Assembly (NCBI RefSeq): GCF_000724085.1
Contig: NZ_CCDL010000001.1
Coordinates: forward strand, 372,001-436,000
Direction: 5' to 3'
Source of the DNA: Oceanobacillus manasiensis
Lineage (GTDB): Bacteria > Bacillota > Bacilli > Bacillales > Amphibacillaceae
DNA: 64,000 nucleotides
The position numbers were made by a program, and so were the translations under genes. This document shows positions 30,511-38,677 of the stretch, in pieces. Numbering within the stretch: the first letter of the stretch is position 1; each line of letters begins with the position of its first letter. The notes under the pieces were generated by a model. That model was given only the letters and a program-made list of their open reading frames with translations. It was not told the DNA's origin and made no database searches.

Positions 30511-31077
30511 ATGAGTCTATTAAATGATATCTTAGCCCATAATGAAGAATTTGTAGAAAAAAAGGAATATGAAGCGTACCAGAAAGGCAAGGTTCCCAAT
30601 AAGCGTCTCCTAATCCTATCTTGTATGGATACTAGGCTAGTCGAGCTCTTACCAAAGGCGATGAATGTTGGAAATGGTGACGTGAAAATATTAAAAACAG
30701 CAGGTGCCCTTGTCTCACATCCCTTTGGCAGTATAATGAGGAGTATTCTAGTTGGTGTTTACGAGCTTGGTATTGACGAAATATGTGTGGTCGGACATCA
30801 TGACTGCGGTATGTCCGGCGTTGAAGTAGATAAAACGCTACAGAAAATGAAAGAGCGTGGTGTGACAGAAGAGAAACTGAATACGCTTGAGTTTTCCGGT
30901 ATTGACTTCGAACAATTTCTACAAGGGTTCGATAACGTAGAAGACAGTGTAAAGCATAGTGTCTCTACTGTAGATAACCACCCCCTATTGCCAGATGATG
31001 TTCCAGTACACGGACTTGTGATCAACCCCGATACAGGAAAACTGGATCTTGTTGTTGACGGATATGCGACTAAGTAA
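30511..31077 (+). CDS. Beta-carbonic anhydrase (YtiB-like)
   Basis: The enzyme interconverts carbon dioxide and bicarbonate. The 188-residue protein has the beta-class zinc ligands: cysteine of LSCMDTRL with its Asp-Arg dyad (about 38-43), and the histidine and cysteine of VGHHDCGMSG (about 97-106). It matches the short Gram-positive group that includes B. subtilis YtiB. A promoter and a GGAG site precede it. The gene is inserted between dnaX and the SRP RNA, flanked on one side by a hairpin repeat and on the other by 52-bp tandem repeats. Confidence 0.92.
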   Translation: MSLLNDILAHNEEFVEKKEYEAYQKGKVPNKRLLILSCMDTRLVELLPKAMNVGNGDVKILKTAGALVSHPFGSIMRSILVGVYELGIDEICVVGHHDCGMSGVEVDKTLQKMKERGVTEEKLNTLEFSGIDFEQFLQGFDNVEDSVKHSVSTVDNHPLLPDDVPVHGLVINPDTGKLDLVVDGYATK

Positions 31078-31140
31078 GGAAAACAGGCTGTGGGCTCCCG
31101 AATTATGGGAGTCCAGCTGTCTACCGTGATGTTATTTGTC

Positions 31141-31335
31141 TTATGAAATGCACTTTGGAAGAGGATTTCAGTCTAAATGACGTTCATTCGCCTTATGACG
31201 TGCAGTTTGAGATAGAACTCCAGGCAAAATGATGTTCATTCGTCTTATGACGTGCAGTTTGAGATAGAATTCCAGGCAAAATGATGTTCATTAGTCTTAT
31301 GATGTTCAAACAGACCAGACGAACGTCCTTCATTC
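31141..31335. repeat. 52-bp tandem repeat, about 3.7 copies
   Basis: Units at 31141-31192 (diverged), 31193-31244, 31245-31296 and a partial 31297-31335. The two middle units differ at only a few positions, starting TTATGACGTGCAGTTTGAGA and ending GATGTTCATTCGTC. Related TTATGAA...GACGTTCAT sequence occurs at 57420-57490. No gene overlaps it. Confidence 0.85.
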
Positions 31336-31355
31336 ACACTATCAAAAGCAAAACA

Positions 31356-31396
31356 GAAAAAAACCTTCAGCCCGCAATGGACTGAAGGTTTCTTTT
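31356..31396 (-). terminator. Terminator of the SRP RNA
   Basis: On the minus strand AAACCTTCAG/CTGAAGGTTT with an 11-base loop is followed by TTTTC, immediately past the SRP RNA 3' end. Confidence 0.85.
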
Positions 31397-31401
31397 ATGT
31401 A

Positions 31402-31672
31402 TGCCGTGCACCCACCGTCGATTTGACGACCCTATGCGTTACCTAATTTCATGGCTCGGCCCAGGCGTCCCCGCGGCACACGGAGATAACCACTTACTGC
31501 TGCTTCCTTCCGGACCTGACAGGATTCATGGGTCTCTGTTGCGCAGGACCTGGACGTCAACACCACTCCGTTAGGGCAGACCATAAAGTCGCCAAACCTT
31601 GGGTGGGAATTCGGCCTCGCTATAGCGGATTGCGAGTACAGGGCACCGCTACCTCCCCGCTTAGCACGACAT
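31402..31672 (-). ncRNA. ffs: Signal recognition particle RNA, large Bacillus type
   Basis: The minus strand carries the universally conserved SRP domain IV with GTCAGGTCCGGAAGGAAGCA. It also has the Alu-domain parts of the about 270-nt Bacillus scRNA, starting GTCGTGCTAAGCGGGGAGGT and with GCGGTGCCCTGTACTCGC next. The ends GTCGTGC and GCACGGC pair with each other and set the boundaries, giving 271 nt, the same as B. subtilis scr. It forms the SRP with Ffh and HBsu and targets nascent membrane and secreted proteins. Any short frames inside it are spurious. Confidence 0.95.
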
Positions 31673-31677
31673 CGTCT

Positions 31678-31706
31678 ATTATAACGACTTTTTTCATAGA
31701 ATGCAA
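31678..31706 (-). promoter_or_regulatory. Promoter of the SRP RNA
   Basis: On the minus strand TTGCAT (31706-31701), 17 bases, TATAAT (31683-31678). The start point would fall at about 31671, just where the RNA is inferred to begin. Confidence 0.8.
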
Positions 31707-31760
31707 TGCTTGTCCCTTTCAAAAATATGGGAACAAGAGCTAGAGGCTTATTTAATCAGT

Positions 31761-32237
31761 CTACAATTCATCCCCGGTTTTCTTTTTTCTTCTCAAATCC
31801 CGGAAAAAATCGCGTAACAGGGCACCACATTCTTCTTCCAAAATACCACCTGTCACCTCGACTTGATGGTTAAATCTTTCTTCATCTAATAAATTCATAA
31901 GGGTTCCAGCACATCCAGCCTTCGGGTCAGGCGCGCCATAGACAACCCTTTTGATCCGCGACTGAACAACTGCCCCCGCACACATAGGACATGGCTCTAA
32001 GGTAACATAGAGTGTACAGTCTTCTAAACGCCAGCTTCCTATTTTTTTATTCGCTTCTTCAATTGCAAATAGTTCTGCGTGCGATAAAGTTGTTTGGGAA
32101 GCCTCCCGCTCGTTATAACCAGTAGCAATAACCTCATCTCGAAAGACAATTACAGCACCGATCGGAACTTCTTTTTTATAACTAGCTTCTTTCGCCTGTT
32201 CAATTGCTTGTCTCATAAATTTATCATCTGTCTTCAT
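31761..32237 (-). CDS. tadA: tRNA-specific adenosine deaminase
   Basis: TadA converts A34 to inosine in the tRNA-Arg(ACG) anticodon. The 158-residue protein has the cytidine/deoxycytidylate deaminase zinc site: the histidine and catalytic glutamate in LSHAELFAIEEA (about 53) and the PCPMCAGAVVQS motif (about 83). I chose the ATG at 32237 with GAAGG eight bases upstream; the GTG at 32246 is inside that ribosome binding site. It precedes the SRP RNA, as in B. subtilis. Confidence 0.96.
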   Translation of the reverse strand: MKTDDKFMRQAIEQAKEASYKKEVPIGAVIVFRDEVIATGYNEREASQTTLSHAELFAIEEANKKIGSWRLEDCTLYVTLEPCPMCAGAVVQSRIKRVVYGAPDPKAGCAGTLMNLLDEERFNHQVEVTGGILEEECGALLRDFFRDLRRKKKTGDEL

Positions 32238-32313
32238 ACATGTCACCTTCTTAAGTTTGAAATATATTAAATAGGAAATAAATAAAATATGACGTTAAAA
32301 AGGAGTTGCTAGC

Positions 32314-32847
32314 ATGAAAACGCCACTTGATAATACAGCTGTGTTGTTTGTAGATATTATAAATCATTTTGATTTTGACGGTGGAGATGACTTACTCGCC
32401 CACACCACAGAAATCTTACCGAACATGAAAAAGCTACGTCAATATGCGAAAGACAATGACTTACCTATTATTTATATTAATGATCATTATGGCTTATGGC
32501 AGGCTGATTTTAAAAAAGTAACAGACTTTTGTAAGAATGAGAAAAGCCAAGAAGTGATTGATGCGATTGGTCCAGACGACGATGACTATTTTCTAATTAA
32601 ACCACAGCACTCTGCTTTTTTCCAGACTCCCCTACAATCCCTATTAACCGAGCTAGAAAAAACACACTTAATTATTTCTGGTATTGCGGGAGATATTTGT
32701 ATTTTATTTACAGCTAAGGATGCGTATATGTATAAATTTGATTTACAAATTCCTAAAAACTGTATGGCATCTGAGAACAATCAAACTAACGACTATGCCC
32801 TACACCTAATGAAAACAGTAATGGAAGCCGATATTGAAGCATTCTAA
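32314..32847 (+). CDS. Isochorismatase family cysteine hydrolase (YaaI)
   Basis: A 177-residue cysteine hydrolase of the isochorismatase/nicotinamidase superfamily. The catalytic triad is visible as Asp in VLFVDIINHFDF (about 14), Lys in FLIKPQHSAF (about 95) and Cys in SGIAGDICILFTA (about 129). The substrate is not known. It precedes yaaH in the same direction as in B. subtilis. AAAAAGGAG forms the ribosome binding site. Its terminator overlaps the yaaH translation start. Confidence 0.9.
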   Translation: MKTPLDNTAVLFVDIINHFDFDGGDDLLAHTTEILPNMKKLRQYAKDNDLPIIYINDHYGLWQADFKKVTDFCKNEKSQEVIDAIGPDDDDYFLIKPQHSAFFQTPLQSLLTELEKTHLIISGIAGDICILFTAKDAYMYKFDLQIPKNCMASENNQTNDYALHLMKTVMEADIEAF

Positions 32848-32851
32848 TGAC

Positions 32852-32878
32852 ATAAATTGAACCTCTCCTTCATAATTT
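32852..32878 (+). promoter_or_regulatory. Candidate sigma-E promoter of yaaH
   Basis: An ATAAATT-like minus-35 element (32852-32858) and CATAATTT (32871-32878) resemble the sigma-E pattern KMATATT-N13-15-CATACAnT. The match is imperfect; the expectation comes from sigma-E control of yaaH in B. subtilis. A start point near 32885 would leave out the 5' arm of the hairpin at 32862-32906. Confidence 0.4.
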
Positions 32879-32913
32879 GTCAGTAGGGACATCTATGAAG
32901 GAGGGGTTTTTTT
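32862..32913 (+). terminator. yaaI terminator whose 3' arm contains the yaaH ribosome binding site
   Basis: CCTCTCCTTCATA (32862-32874) pairs with TATGAAGGAGGGG (32894-32906) with a single mismatch, followed by TTTTTTT (32907-32913). The 3' arm includes the GGAGG used by yaaH, and the T-tract runs into its TTG start codon at 32912. Confidence 0.8.
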
Positions 32914-34201
32914 GCAAATTCACGTGGTCGAACAGGGACAGACCTTATTTGAAATAGCCAATACATATAGCACTTCTACTACTGCTCTTACGGAAGCAAA
33001 TGAATTAGAGACACCTAATGAACTAGTAGTAGGGCAGGCACTGGTTATTCCTATCATTGGGCGATTTTATTTTGTTCAGCAAGGTGACACCCTTTATTCC
33101 ATTGCACAACAGTTCAATATGTCGCCAGAGGAGCTTGCTCAGATCAATCAATTTCCAATCGGCAATATTCTGCCTGTAGGGTTCCGGCTTTATATACCCC
33201 AGCAGCCTCGCCGTTCTATTCAATCGGCTGCATATATCGAGCCCCGGGGAGACGCTGTTTCACAGACATTAAAAAATGCTGCAACCAAAAACTCGCCATA
33301 CCTAACATACCTTTCTATCTTCAGTTATAACGTAAATCGGGACGGTTCACTAACGCCCCCGCCACTGAACGGATTAACCGAAATTGCTCAAGAAAATAAT
33401 ACCGCCCTTATGCTTGTATTAACCAACCTAGAAGAGGGATCTTTTAGCGCAGAGCTTGGTCATATCATCCTGACAGTGCAGGCAGTGCAAAATACACTAT
33501 TGGATAACATTATTAACGTGGCAGAAGAGGTTGGCTATACGGATATTCATTTTGATTTTGAATTTCTTCAAGCCGATGACAGGGAAGCATATAATGAGTT
33601 TTTACGGAAAGCGAAAGATCGTTTTTCTCAGGCAGGATTAATGATGTCCACGGCACTTGCTCCAAAAACGAGCGGAACTCAGACAGGTCAATGGTATGAG
33701 GCACATGACTATGCTACCCATGGTGAAATTGCTGACTTTGTAGTGCTCATGACTTACGAATGGGGCTATAGCTATGGACCACCTTTGGCTGTTTCGCCGA
33801 TAAATGAAGTAAGGCGTGTTGTGGAGTATGCTTTAACCGAGATGCCTGCAGAGAAAATTATGCTTGGTCAGAATTTGTATGGATATGACTGGACCCTTCC
33901 TTATGAAGAAGGAGGAGAGGCAGCCCGCGCGGTAAGCCCCCAACAAGCTATAAACATTGCGCGTGAGAACAATGCTGAAATACAATTTGACCCAGGCGCA
34001 CAGGCCCCATTTTTCATTTATACAGACAGTGAAGGAAATCAGCATGAGGTATGGTTTGAGGATGCGCGATCCATACAAGCAAAGTTTAACTTAATTAAAG
34101 AACTTAACTTGCGGGGAATTGCGTATTGGAAACTAGGTCTAGCATTCCCGCAAAATTGGCTATTGCTAAACGATCAATTTGAAGTAGAGAAGCTAGTTTA
34201 G
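32912..34201 (+). CDS. Spore-germination lytic enzyme YaaH: LysM plus GH18 domain
   Basis: The 429-residue protein has two N-terminal LysM peptidoglycan-binding repeats (about 1-46 and 50-95). A glycoside hydrolase 18 domain (about 105-425) follows, with the DxxDxDxE-type motif seen as YTDIHFDFEFLQ and its catalytic glutamate. SleL/YaaH enzymes are N-acetylglucosaminidases that degrade spore cortex fragments during germination. Translation starts at TTG 32912 after GGAGG. The known gene is transcribed by sigma-E in the mother cell. Its ribosome binding site lies inside the terminator hairpin of yaaI. Confidence 0.93.
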   Translation: MQIHVVEQGQTLFEIANTYSTSTTALTEANELETPNELVVGQALVIPIIGRFYFVQQGDTLYSIAQQFNMSPEELAQINQFPIGNILPVGFRLYIPQQPRRSIQSAAYIEPRGDAVSQTLKNAATKNSPYLTYLSIFSYNVNRDGSLTPPPLNGLTEIAQENNTALMLVLTNLEEGSFSAELGHIILTVQAVQNTLLDNIINVAEEVGYTDIHFDFEFLQADDREAYNEFLRKAKDRFSQAGLMMSTALAPKTSGTQTGQWYEAHDYATHGEIADFVVLMTYEWGYSYGPPLAVSPINEVRRVVEYALTEMPAEKIMLGQNLYGYDWTLPYEEGGEAARAVSPQQAINIARENNAEIQFDPGAQAPFFIYTDSEGNQHEVWFEDARSIQAKFNLIKELNLRGIAYWKLGLAFPQNWLLLNDQFEVEKLV

Positions 34202-34235
34202 TAAAAATTTATATCGATGAACTAGTATCAAAATT

Positions 34236-34297
34236 AAAAAGCCGAATGGAAATTCGAGACTTCTTAAGATAGAATCGAATCCATTCGACTTTTTTAC
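34236..34297 (+). terminator. Terminator after yaaH
   Basis: AGCCGAATGGA (34240-34250) pairs with TCCATTCGACT (34280-34290) around a structured loop, followed by TTTTTT. Confidence 0.7.
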
Positions 34298-34343
34298 ATT
34301 TTACATATACTTAAAGTTTATAAGGCTCTCTTCTTTACTGCCC

Positions 34344-34859
34344 TTATTTTAAAAGATTTAGAGACTCACGGTTAAATGCCGGAATATCATCAGGTTGACG
34401 GCTTGTTACCAGTTGATTCTGGCATACTGCCACTTCTTCATCAACTACTGTTGCACCAGCATATTCCATATCAACTTGAATGGATTTAAAGCCTGTCGCT
34501 TTACGTCCCTCTAAAGTCTTCGCAGTAATTAATAGCTGTGGACCATGACAGATTGCAAATACTGGTTTCTTTTCATCCATAAAATGCTTCGCAAATTTCA
34601 CAAAGCGGTCATCAGCACGTAATTGGTCAGGTGAAAAACCACCTGGAATGAATAACGCATCGAAATCGCTTGGATTAACGTCATCAATACCATAATCTAC
34701 AGTTAACCTTTCTTCGTTATTCTTTCCTGTTACTTTTGCGCCTTTTTCTTTTTCAATTGTAACTACTTCATGACCAGCATCTTTAAATGCTTTGGCCGGA
34801 TCAGTATATTCCACATCTTCAAACATGTTTGTAAGCACTGTTGCTATTTTTTTACCCAT
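34344..34859 (-). CDS. DJ-1/PfpI family protein
   Basis: A 171-residue intracellular PfpI-type protein of the DJ-1/glutamine amidotransferase-like superfamily. The nucleophile elbow is AICHGPQLL (Cys about 104, followed by His), with a glutamate near the N-terminus. Relatives include the B. subtilis general stress proteins YraA and YfkM, described as proteases or deglycases for damaged proteins. AAGGAG precedes the ATG. It is not part of the B. subtilis order at this place. Confidence 0.9.
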   Translation of the reverse strand: MGKKIATVLTNMFEDVEYTDPAKAFKDAGHEVVTIEKEKGAKVTGKNNEERLTVDYGIDDVNPSDFDALFIPGGFSPDQLRADDRFVKFAKHFMDEKKPVFAICHGPQLLITAKTLEGRKATGFKSIQVDMEYAGATVVDEEVAVCQNQLVTSRQPDDIPAFNRESLNLLK

Positions 34860-34946
34860 GAATTATCCGCTCCTTTTAGTAGTATTACATAAATATGTGT
34901 TCCCACTATGGCGAAAATAAAACATCCCTCTACCATTATTCACGCT

Positions 34947-34983
34947 GAAAAGGCCACGAAGCGAAAAATGCTCCGTGGCTTGT
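34947..34983 (-). terminator. Terminator after acsA
   Basis: On the minus strand AGCCACGGAGC pairs with GCTTCGTGGCCT, followed by TTTC. Confidence 0.65.
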
Positions 34984-35002
34984 TGTACATTTTCCAAACT
35001 AA

Positions 35003-36718
35003 TTACTCTTCCAAAGTCGATGTATCGCCTGTAGGAAGGCCGAGTTCCCAGGACTTAAGCAGCCTACGCATAATTTTACCACTGCGTGTTTTAGGAATGG
35101 CGTCCTTTACTTCGATTTCCCTCGGTGCAGCATGGGCACTTAACCCATTTTTTACAAACTGACGAATATCCTCAAGCAATTCTTCAGACTCTTCATATCC
35201 AGCGTTTAGTGTAATAAACGCTTTAATGATTTCACCGCGTTCCGGGTGTGGTTTGCCTATGACGCCTGCCTCGGCAATCGCCTTGTGTTCTATGAGTTTG
35301 CTCTCTACTTCGAATGGCCCCACTCGTTCCCCAGATGTATTAATAACATCATCCAAGCGACCCTGGAACCAGAAATAACCGTCCTCATCTTTATAGGCGC
35401 TATCACCGGAAACATACCACCCGTTAATAAAGTAGCTCTCATACTTGCTTTGATTATTCCAAACCGCCCGCATCATAGATGGCCACCCTTGCTTTATGGC
35501 AAGGTTCCCCATTTGCTTCGCTGGAAGCTCGTTCCCTTCATTGTCGACAATCGAAGCTTCAATCCCGGGAACGGGTTTTCCCATAGATCCTGGACGGATT
35601 TCTTCTGCTGGTATATTCGCAATCAGGATGGCACCCGTTTCCGTCATCCACCACGTATCATGAATTCGCAGGTCAAATGCCTTTAATCCCCATGTTACAA
35701 CCTCTGGATTTAACGGCTCTCCCACACTCAAAATATGACGCAGCGATGATAAAGCAAATTTTTGGACCACATTTTCCCCAGCACTTACGAGCATACGAAG
35801 CGCTGTTGGTGCTGTATACCAAACGCTTACTTCATGTTTTTCAATCGTGCCATACCAATCCTCCGGAGAAAATCTACCACCTCTAATTACATTAGTGACC
35901 CCATGCAGCCATGGGGCAAAGATGCCATAGCTTGTTCCCGTAACCCAGCCTGGGTCAGCCGTACACCAGTAAATATCATCCTGCTTCAAATCAAGCACCC
36001 ATTCAGCTGTTGCATAATGCTGAATCATAGCATTATGAACATGATAGACACCTTTTGGTTTGCCAGTTGATCCTGAGGTGTAATGCAATAGCATACCATC
36101 CTCTAGATCCACCCACTCAATTGAAAACTCGTCAGAAGCCTGCTCCATTTCTGCTTCGTAGTCCACATATACAGATGAGCTTTCTTCTCCTTTTCCAACT
36201 AACACAATTTTCTCGAGGCTTGGTAAATCCTGTTGAGGAACACGTTCTAGCAAGTCAGGTGTTGTAATTAATACCTTTGCCTCACTATCCTGTAATCTAT
36301 CCCTGACGGCTTGTTCCATAAACGCTTCAAATAAAGGTCCTGCTATCGCCCCTACTTTTAAAATACCGAAGAATGCAGCATAGAATTCAGGACTGCGTGG
36401 CATAAAGAGAAAGACCCTATCCCCTTTATTGACATCATGCTTCTTTAGGACATTCGCAAACCTGTTACTGTAATTACGTAAATCTTCAAACGTGTGCTTC
36501 TCCTCCCTGCCCGGAGCAGAATATAAAAGGGCGGTCTTATTCTTCTTCTGAGGATCTTCCGCATGACGGTCAATCGCTTCATAAGCAGCGTTTACTTTTC
36601 CTGTTTCATTCCATGAAAAGCTACCTTTTACTTTTTCCCAGGAAAAGCTCTCCTTCACCTGTTTATAATCCTTTAAATTATGATCCCCTTCTCTTGACGG
36701 TACTTTCTGCATATCCAT
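35003..36718 (-). CDS. acsA: Acetyl-CoA synthetase
   Basis: AcsA activates acetate to acetyl-CoA through acetyl-AMP. The 571-residue protein is the B. subtilis AcsA length. It shows the adenylate-forming signature LHYTSGSTGKPKGV (about 213), WWMTETGA (about 355), the hinge GRLDDVINTSGERVGPFEVE (about 450) and the C-terminal lysine site PKTRSGKIMRRLLK (about 545), where acetylation regulates the enzyme. The usual acuABC neighbours are not in this window. It is an accessory insertion in this conserved region. Confidence 0.93.
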   Translation of the reverse strand: MDMQKVPSREGDHNLKDYKQVKESFSWEKVKGSFSWNETGKVNAAYEAIDRHAEDPQKKNKTALLYSAPGREEKHTFEDLRNYSNRFANVLKKHDVNKGDRVFLFMPRSPEFYAAFFGILKVGAIAGPLFEAFMEQAVRDRLQDSEAKVLITTPDLLERVPQQDLPSLEKIVLVGKGEESSSVYVDYEAEMEQASDEFSIEWVDLEDGMLLHYTSGSTGKPKGVYHVHNAMIQHYATAEWVLDLKQDDIYWCTADPGWVTGTSYGIFAPWLHGVTNVIRGGRFSPEDWYGTIEKHEVSVWYTAPTALRMLVSAGENVVQKFALSSLRHILSVGEPLNPEVVTWGLKAFDLRIHDTWWMTETGAILIANIPAEEIRPGSMGKPVPGIEASIVDNEGNELPAKQMGNLAIKQGWPSMMRAVWNNQSKYESYFINGWYVSGDSAYKDEDGYFWFQGRLDDVINTSGERVGPFEVESKLIEHKAIAEAGVIGKPHPERGEIIKAFITLNAGYEESEELLEDIRQFVKNGLSAHAAPREIEVKDAIPKTRSGKIMRRLLKSWELGLPTGDTSTLEE

Positions 36719-36968
36719 CCAATCACCTCAGCATTCTGTTTTTGTAAACGATTGCATTTTACGATCCAAATTATTGAAAGATTTAGGTAACTAACCCTAT
36801 TTTAGAACATTTGGGCGTAATTTTAAAGCGATTAGACACAAGAATCTGTTAAATAGTGCATTAGAAGGATAGCATTAAGAGGTGCTTGCTTAGAAAAAGC
36901 AAAAGCACCTACCGCTTTAAAAATGTCCTTCCTAAGAAAGTCATTTTCTTTCACGATAGATGCTTATG

Positions 36969-38198
36969 TCAGGTAATTTTGGCCTTTTCTTCTTTTCTAC
37001 GTTCATTCTCTGAAATGATATATGCACAGGCTGCGTCCCCTGTAACATTAAGCGAAGTCCGTAGCATGTCGAGCAAACGATCAACTCCAATAATGAGGGC
37101 AATTCCTTCCACAGGGAGATTGACTTGGTTTAGTACCATCGCTAGCATGACAAGCCCGACCCCCGGAACACCAGCAGTACCAATGCTTGCCAGTGTCGCT
37201 GTTAAGATGATCATGACAATATCATTCAAACCAAGTGATGTGGCATAAACCTGTGCAATAAACACGGTAGCGACTGCCTGCATAATGGCGGTGCCATCCA
37301 TGTTTATCGTTGCACCTAATGGCTGTACAAAACTACTGACAGACTTTCTAACACCTAGGCTTTCCTGCGCAGTCTTCATGGCAACAGGTAGTGTTGCACT
37401 AGAGCTTGATGTACTAAAACCTAGTGACATCGCAGGGAAAAATTCTTTATAAAACTTTATCGGACTTCCCTTACCAATTCCCCAAATAGCGAGACTATAG
37501 GTAATAGCGCCATGTAGTAGGAGTGCTAAAATAACTGCAACCATATACATCGCCATTGGTCCTAGAGCATCCAAACCTGCATCACCAATTGCAGAGGCAA
37601 TCAACGCAAAGGCGCCATATGGAGCCAGTTTCATAATTGCGTTTACCAGAAAGATTAATAGATCGTTAGCCTGTTCGAACAATCGATATATGCCAGCCGT
37701 TTTTTCACCTAACACTGCTAACGCAACACCTATGAATATAGCAAAAGCAATGATTTGCAGCATATTTCCCGAGGTCATGGCTTCAATTGGGTTTTGAGGA
37801 ATAATATTTACGAGTGTCTCCATAATTGGTGGTGCTTCCTGAGACTCGTACTCTACATTACTTGTATCAAATGTTCCTGCTTTTCCTGGTTCCAGGATAT
37901 AGGCTACTCCTAGCCCAATAATAAGCGCAATTGCTGTTGTAACCATATAGAAAAGAATCGTTTGTATACCAATTTTTCCTAATTTAGCCGGATCACCAAG
38001 TCCAGCTGTGCCTAGTACAATGGAAACAAATACAATTGGAACAACAATCATCATAATTAAGTTTAAAAATATTTGACCAACCGGACCTAATAAATAAGTA
38101 TCTAGTGGACTGTATAAAGATGATGGTGCAAAGCTTAGGCCAACCCCTGTAATGACACCAAGAATTAGGGCAATAATAATTTTCTTTGTTAGACTCAT
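36969..38198 (-). CDS. Dicarboxylate/amino acid:cation symporter
   Basis: A 409-residue secondary transporter of the DAACS (DctA/GltP) family. It has about eight membrane helices and two re-entrant loops, with the signature SLGFSTSSSSATLPVAM (hairpin 1, about 250) and the sodium/substrate site motif NMDGTA (about 303) with the downstream DRLLDMLRTSLNVTGD (about 375). It takes up glutamate, aspartate or C4-dicarboxylates with sodium or protons; which one cannot be told. It is a single-gene unit. Confidence 0.92.
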   Translation of the reverse strand: MSLTKKIIIALILGVITGVGLSFAPSSLYSPLDTYLLGPVGQIFLNLIMMIVVPIVFVSIVLGTAGLGDPAKLGKIGIQTILFYMVTTAIALIIGLGVAYILEPGKAGTFDTSNVEYESQEAPPIMETLVNIIPQNPIEAMTSGNMLQIIAFAIFIGVALAVLGEKTAGIYRLFEQANDLLIFLVNAIMKLAPYGAFALIASAIGDAGLDALGPMAMYMVAVILALLLHGAITYSLAIWGIGKGSPIKFYKEFFPAMSLGFSTSSSSATLPVAMKTAQESLGVRKSVSSFVQPLGATINMDGTAIMQAVATVFIAQVYATSLGLNDIVMIILTATLASIGTAGVPGVGLVMLAMVLNQVNLPVEGIALIIGVDRLLDMLRTSLNVTGDAACAYIISENERRKEEKAKIT

Positions 38199-38437
38199 AG
38201 CCTTAATCTCCTTCTATGTTTATTCTTTGTTGTGTTATGGAATGTGTAATTCTGTGTGTGAGGATAATAGAAATGAAAAAAGATTGGCATGCTAAAGCAA
38301 GAATGAACCTATCGTACAAAGTATAGACTACCAGTATATGTTATTTTACCATATTCTTTAACTTCAGGATATGGTAATAAAATCCCATATTTTTTATTAT
38401 GTGTTAGAATTATTAGATAATAAAGGGAGGGATAGTA

Positions 38438-38629
38438 ATGAGTGACGATAAGGAAACTCCCGAAAGAAGAAGAGAAAAAATGAGACAGGAAGAGTTAAAA
38501 AGACCTTCTAGTAGTAATCATGGGAGTGTACTTTCTGATTTAGTAGGTGCACTAAGCTGGAAGGGGACTTTACTCCTAATTATCCTAATGATAATTGTCT
38601 TTTTTGTCGTATCGATATTTGTTATTTAA
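38438..38629 (+). CDS. Small membrane protein, DUF6366-like
   Basis: A 63-residue protein with a charged N-terminal half (MSDDKETPERRREKMRQEEL), a LSDLVGALSWKGT linker and one C-terminal transmembrane helix (about 43-62). The layout resembles the DUF6366 family seen in Bacillaceae; I recall this family but cannot verify it. AAAGGGAGGG precedes the ATG and a strong terminator follows, so I consider it a real gene. The function is unknown. Confidence 0.8.
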   Translation: MSDDKETPERRREKMRQEELKRPSSSNHGSVLSDLVGALSWKGTLLLIILMIIVFFVVSIFVI

Positions 38630-38666
38630 GTAAAGCCCTCGCGAAGGATGGCTTTACTTATTTTTC
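38624..38666 (+). terminator. Terminator after the small membrane protein gene
   Basis: AAGTAAAGCC (38628-38637) pairs with GGCTTTACTT (38650-38659), followed by ATTTTTC. A-rich DNA on the other side lets it also serve the convergent PAS-STAS gene. Confidence 0.8.
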
Positions 38667-38677
38667 TTCAAACAGAA

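Noticed and set aside
31141-31335. Possible CRISPR array
   Set aside because: Units are contiguous 52-bp tandem repeats without unique spacers, and no cas gene is in the window.
31432-31722. Open frame of 96 codons inside the SRP RNA region
   Set aside because: It overlaps the highly conserved SRP RNA on the same strand, has no ribosome binding site and resembles no protein.
35246-36070. Plus-strand frames antisense to acsA
   Set aside because: Shadow frames of a conserved coding region; no translation signals or domains.
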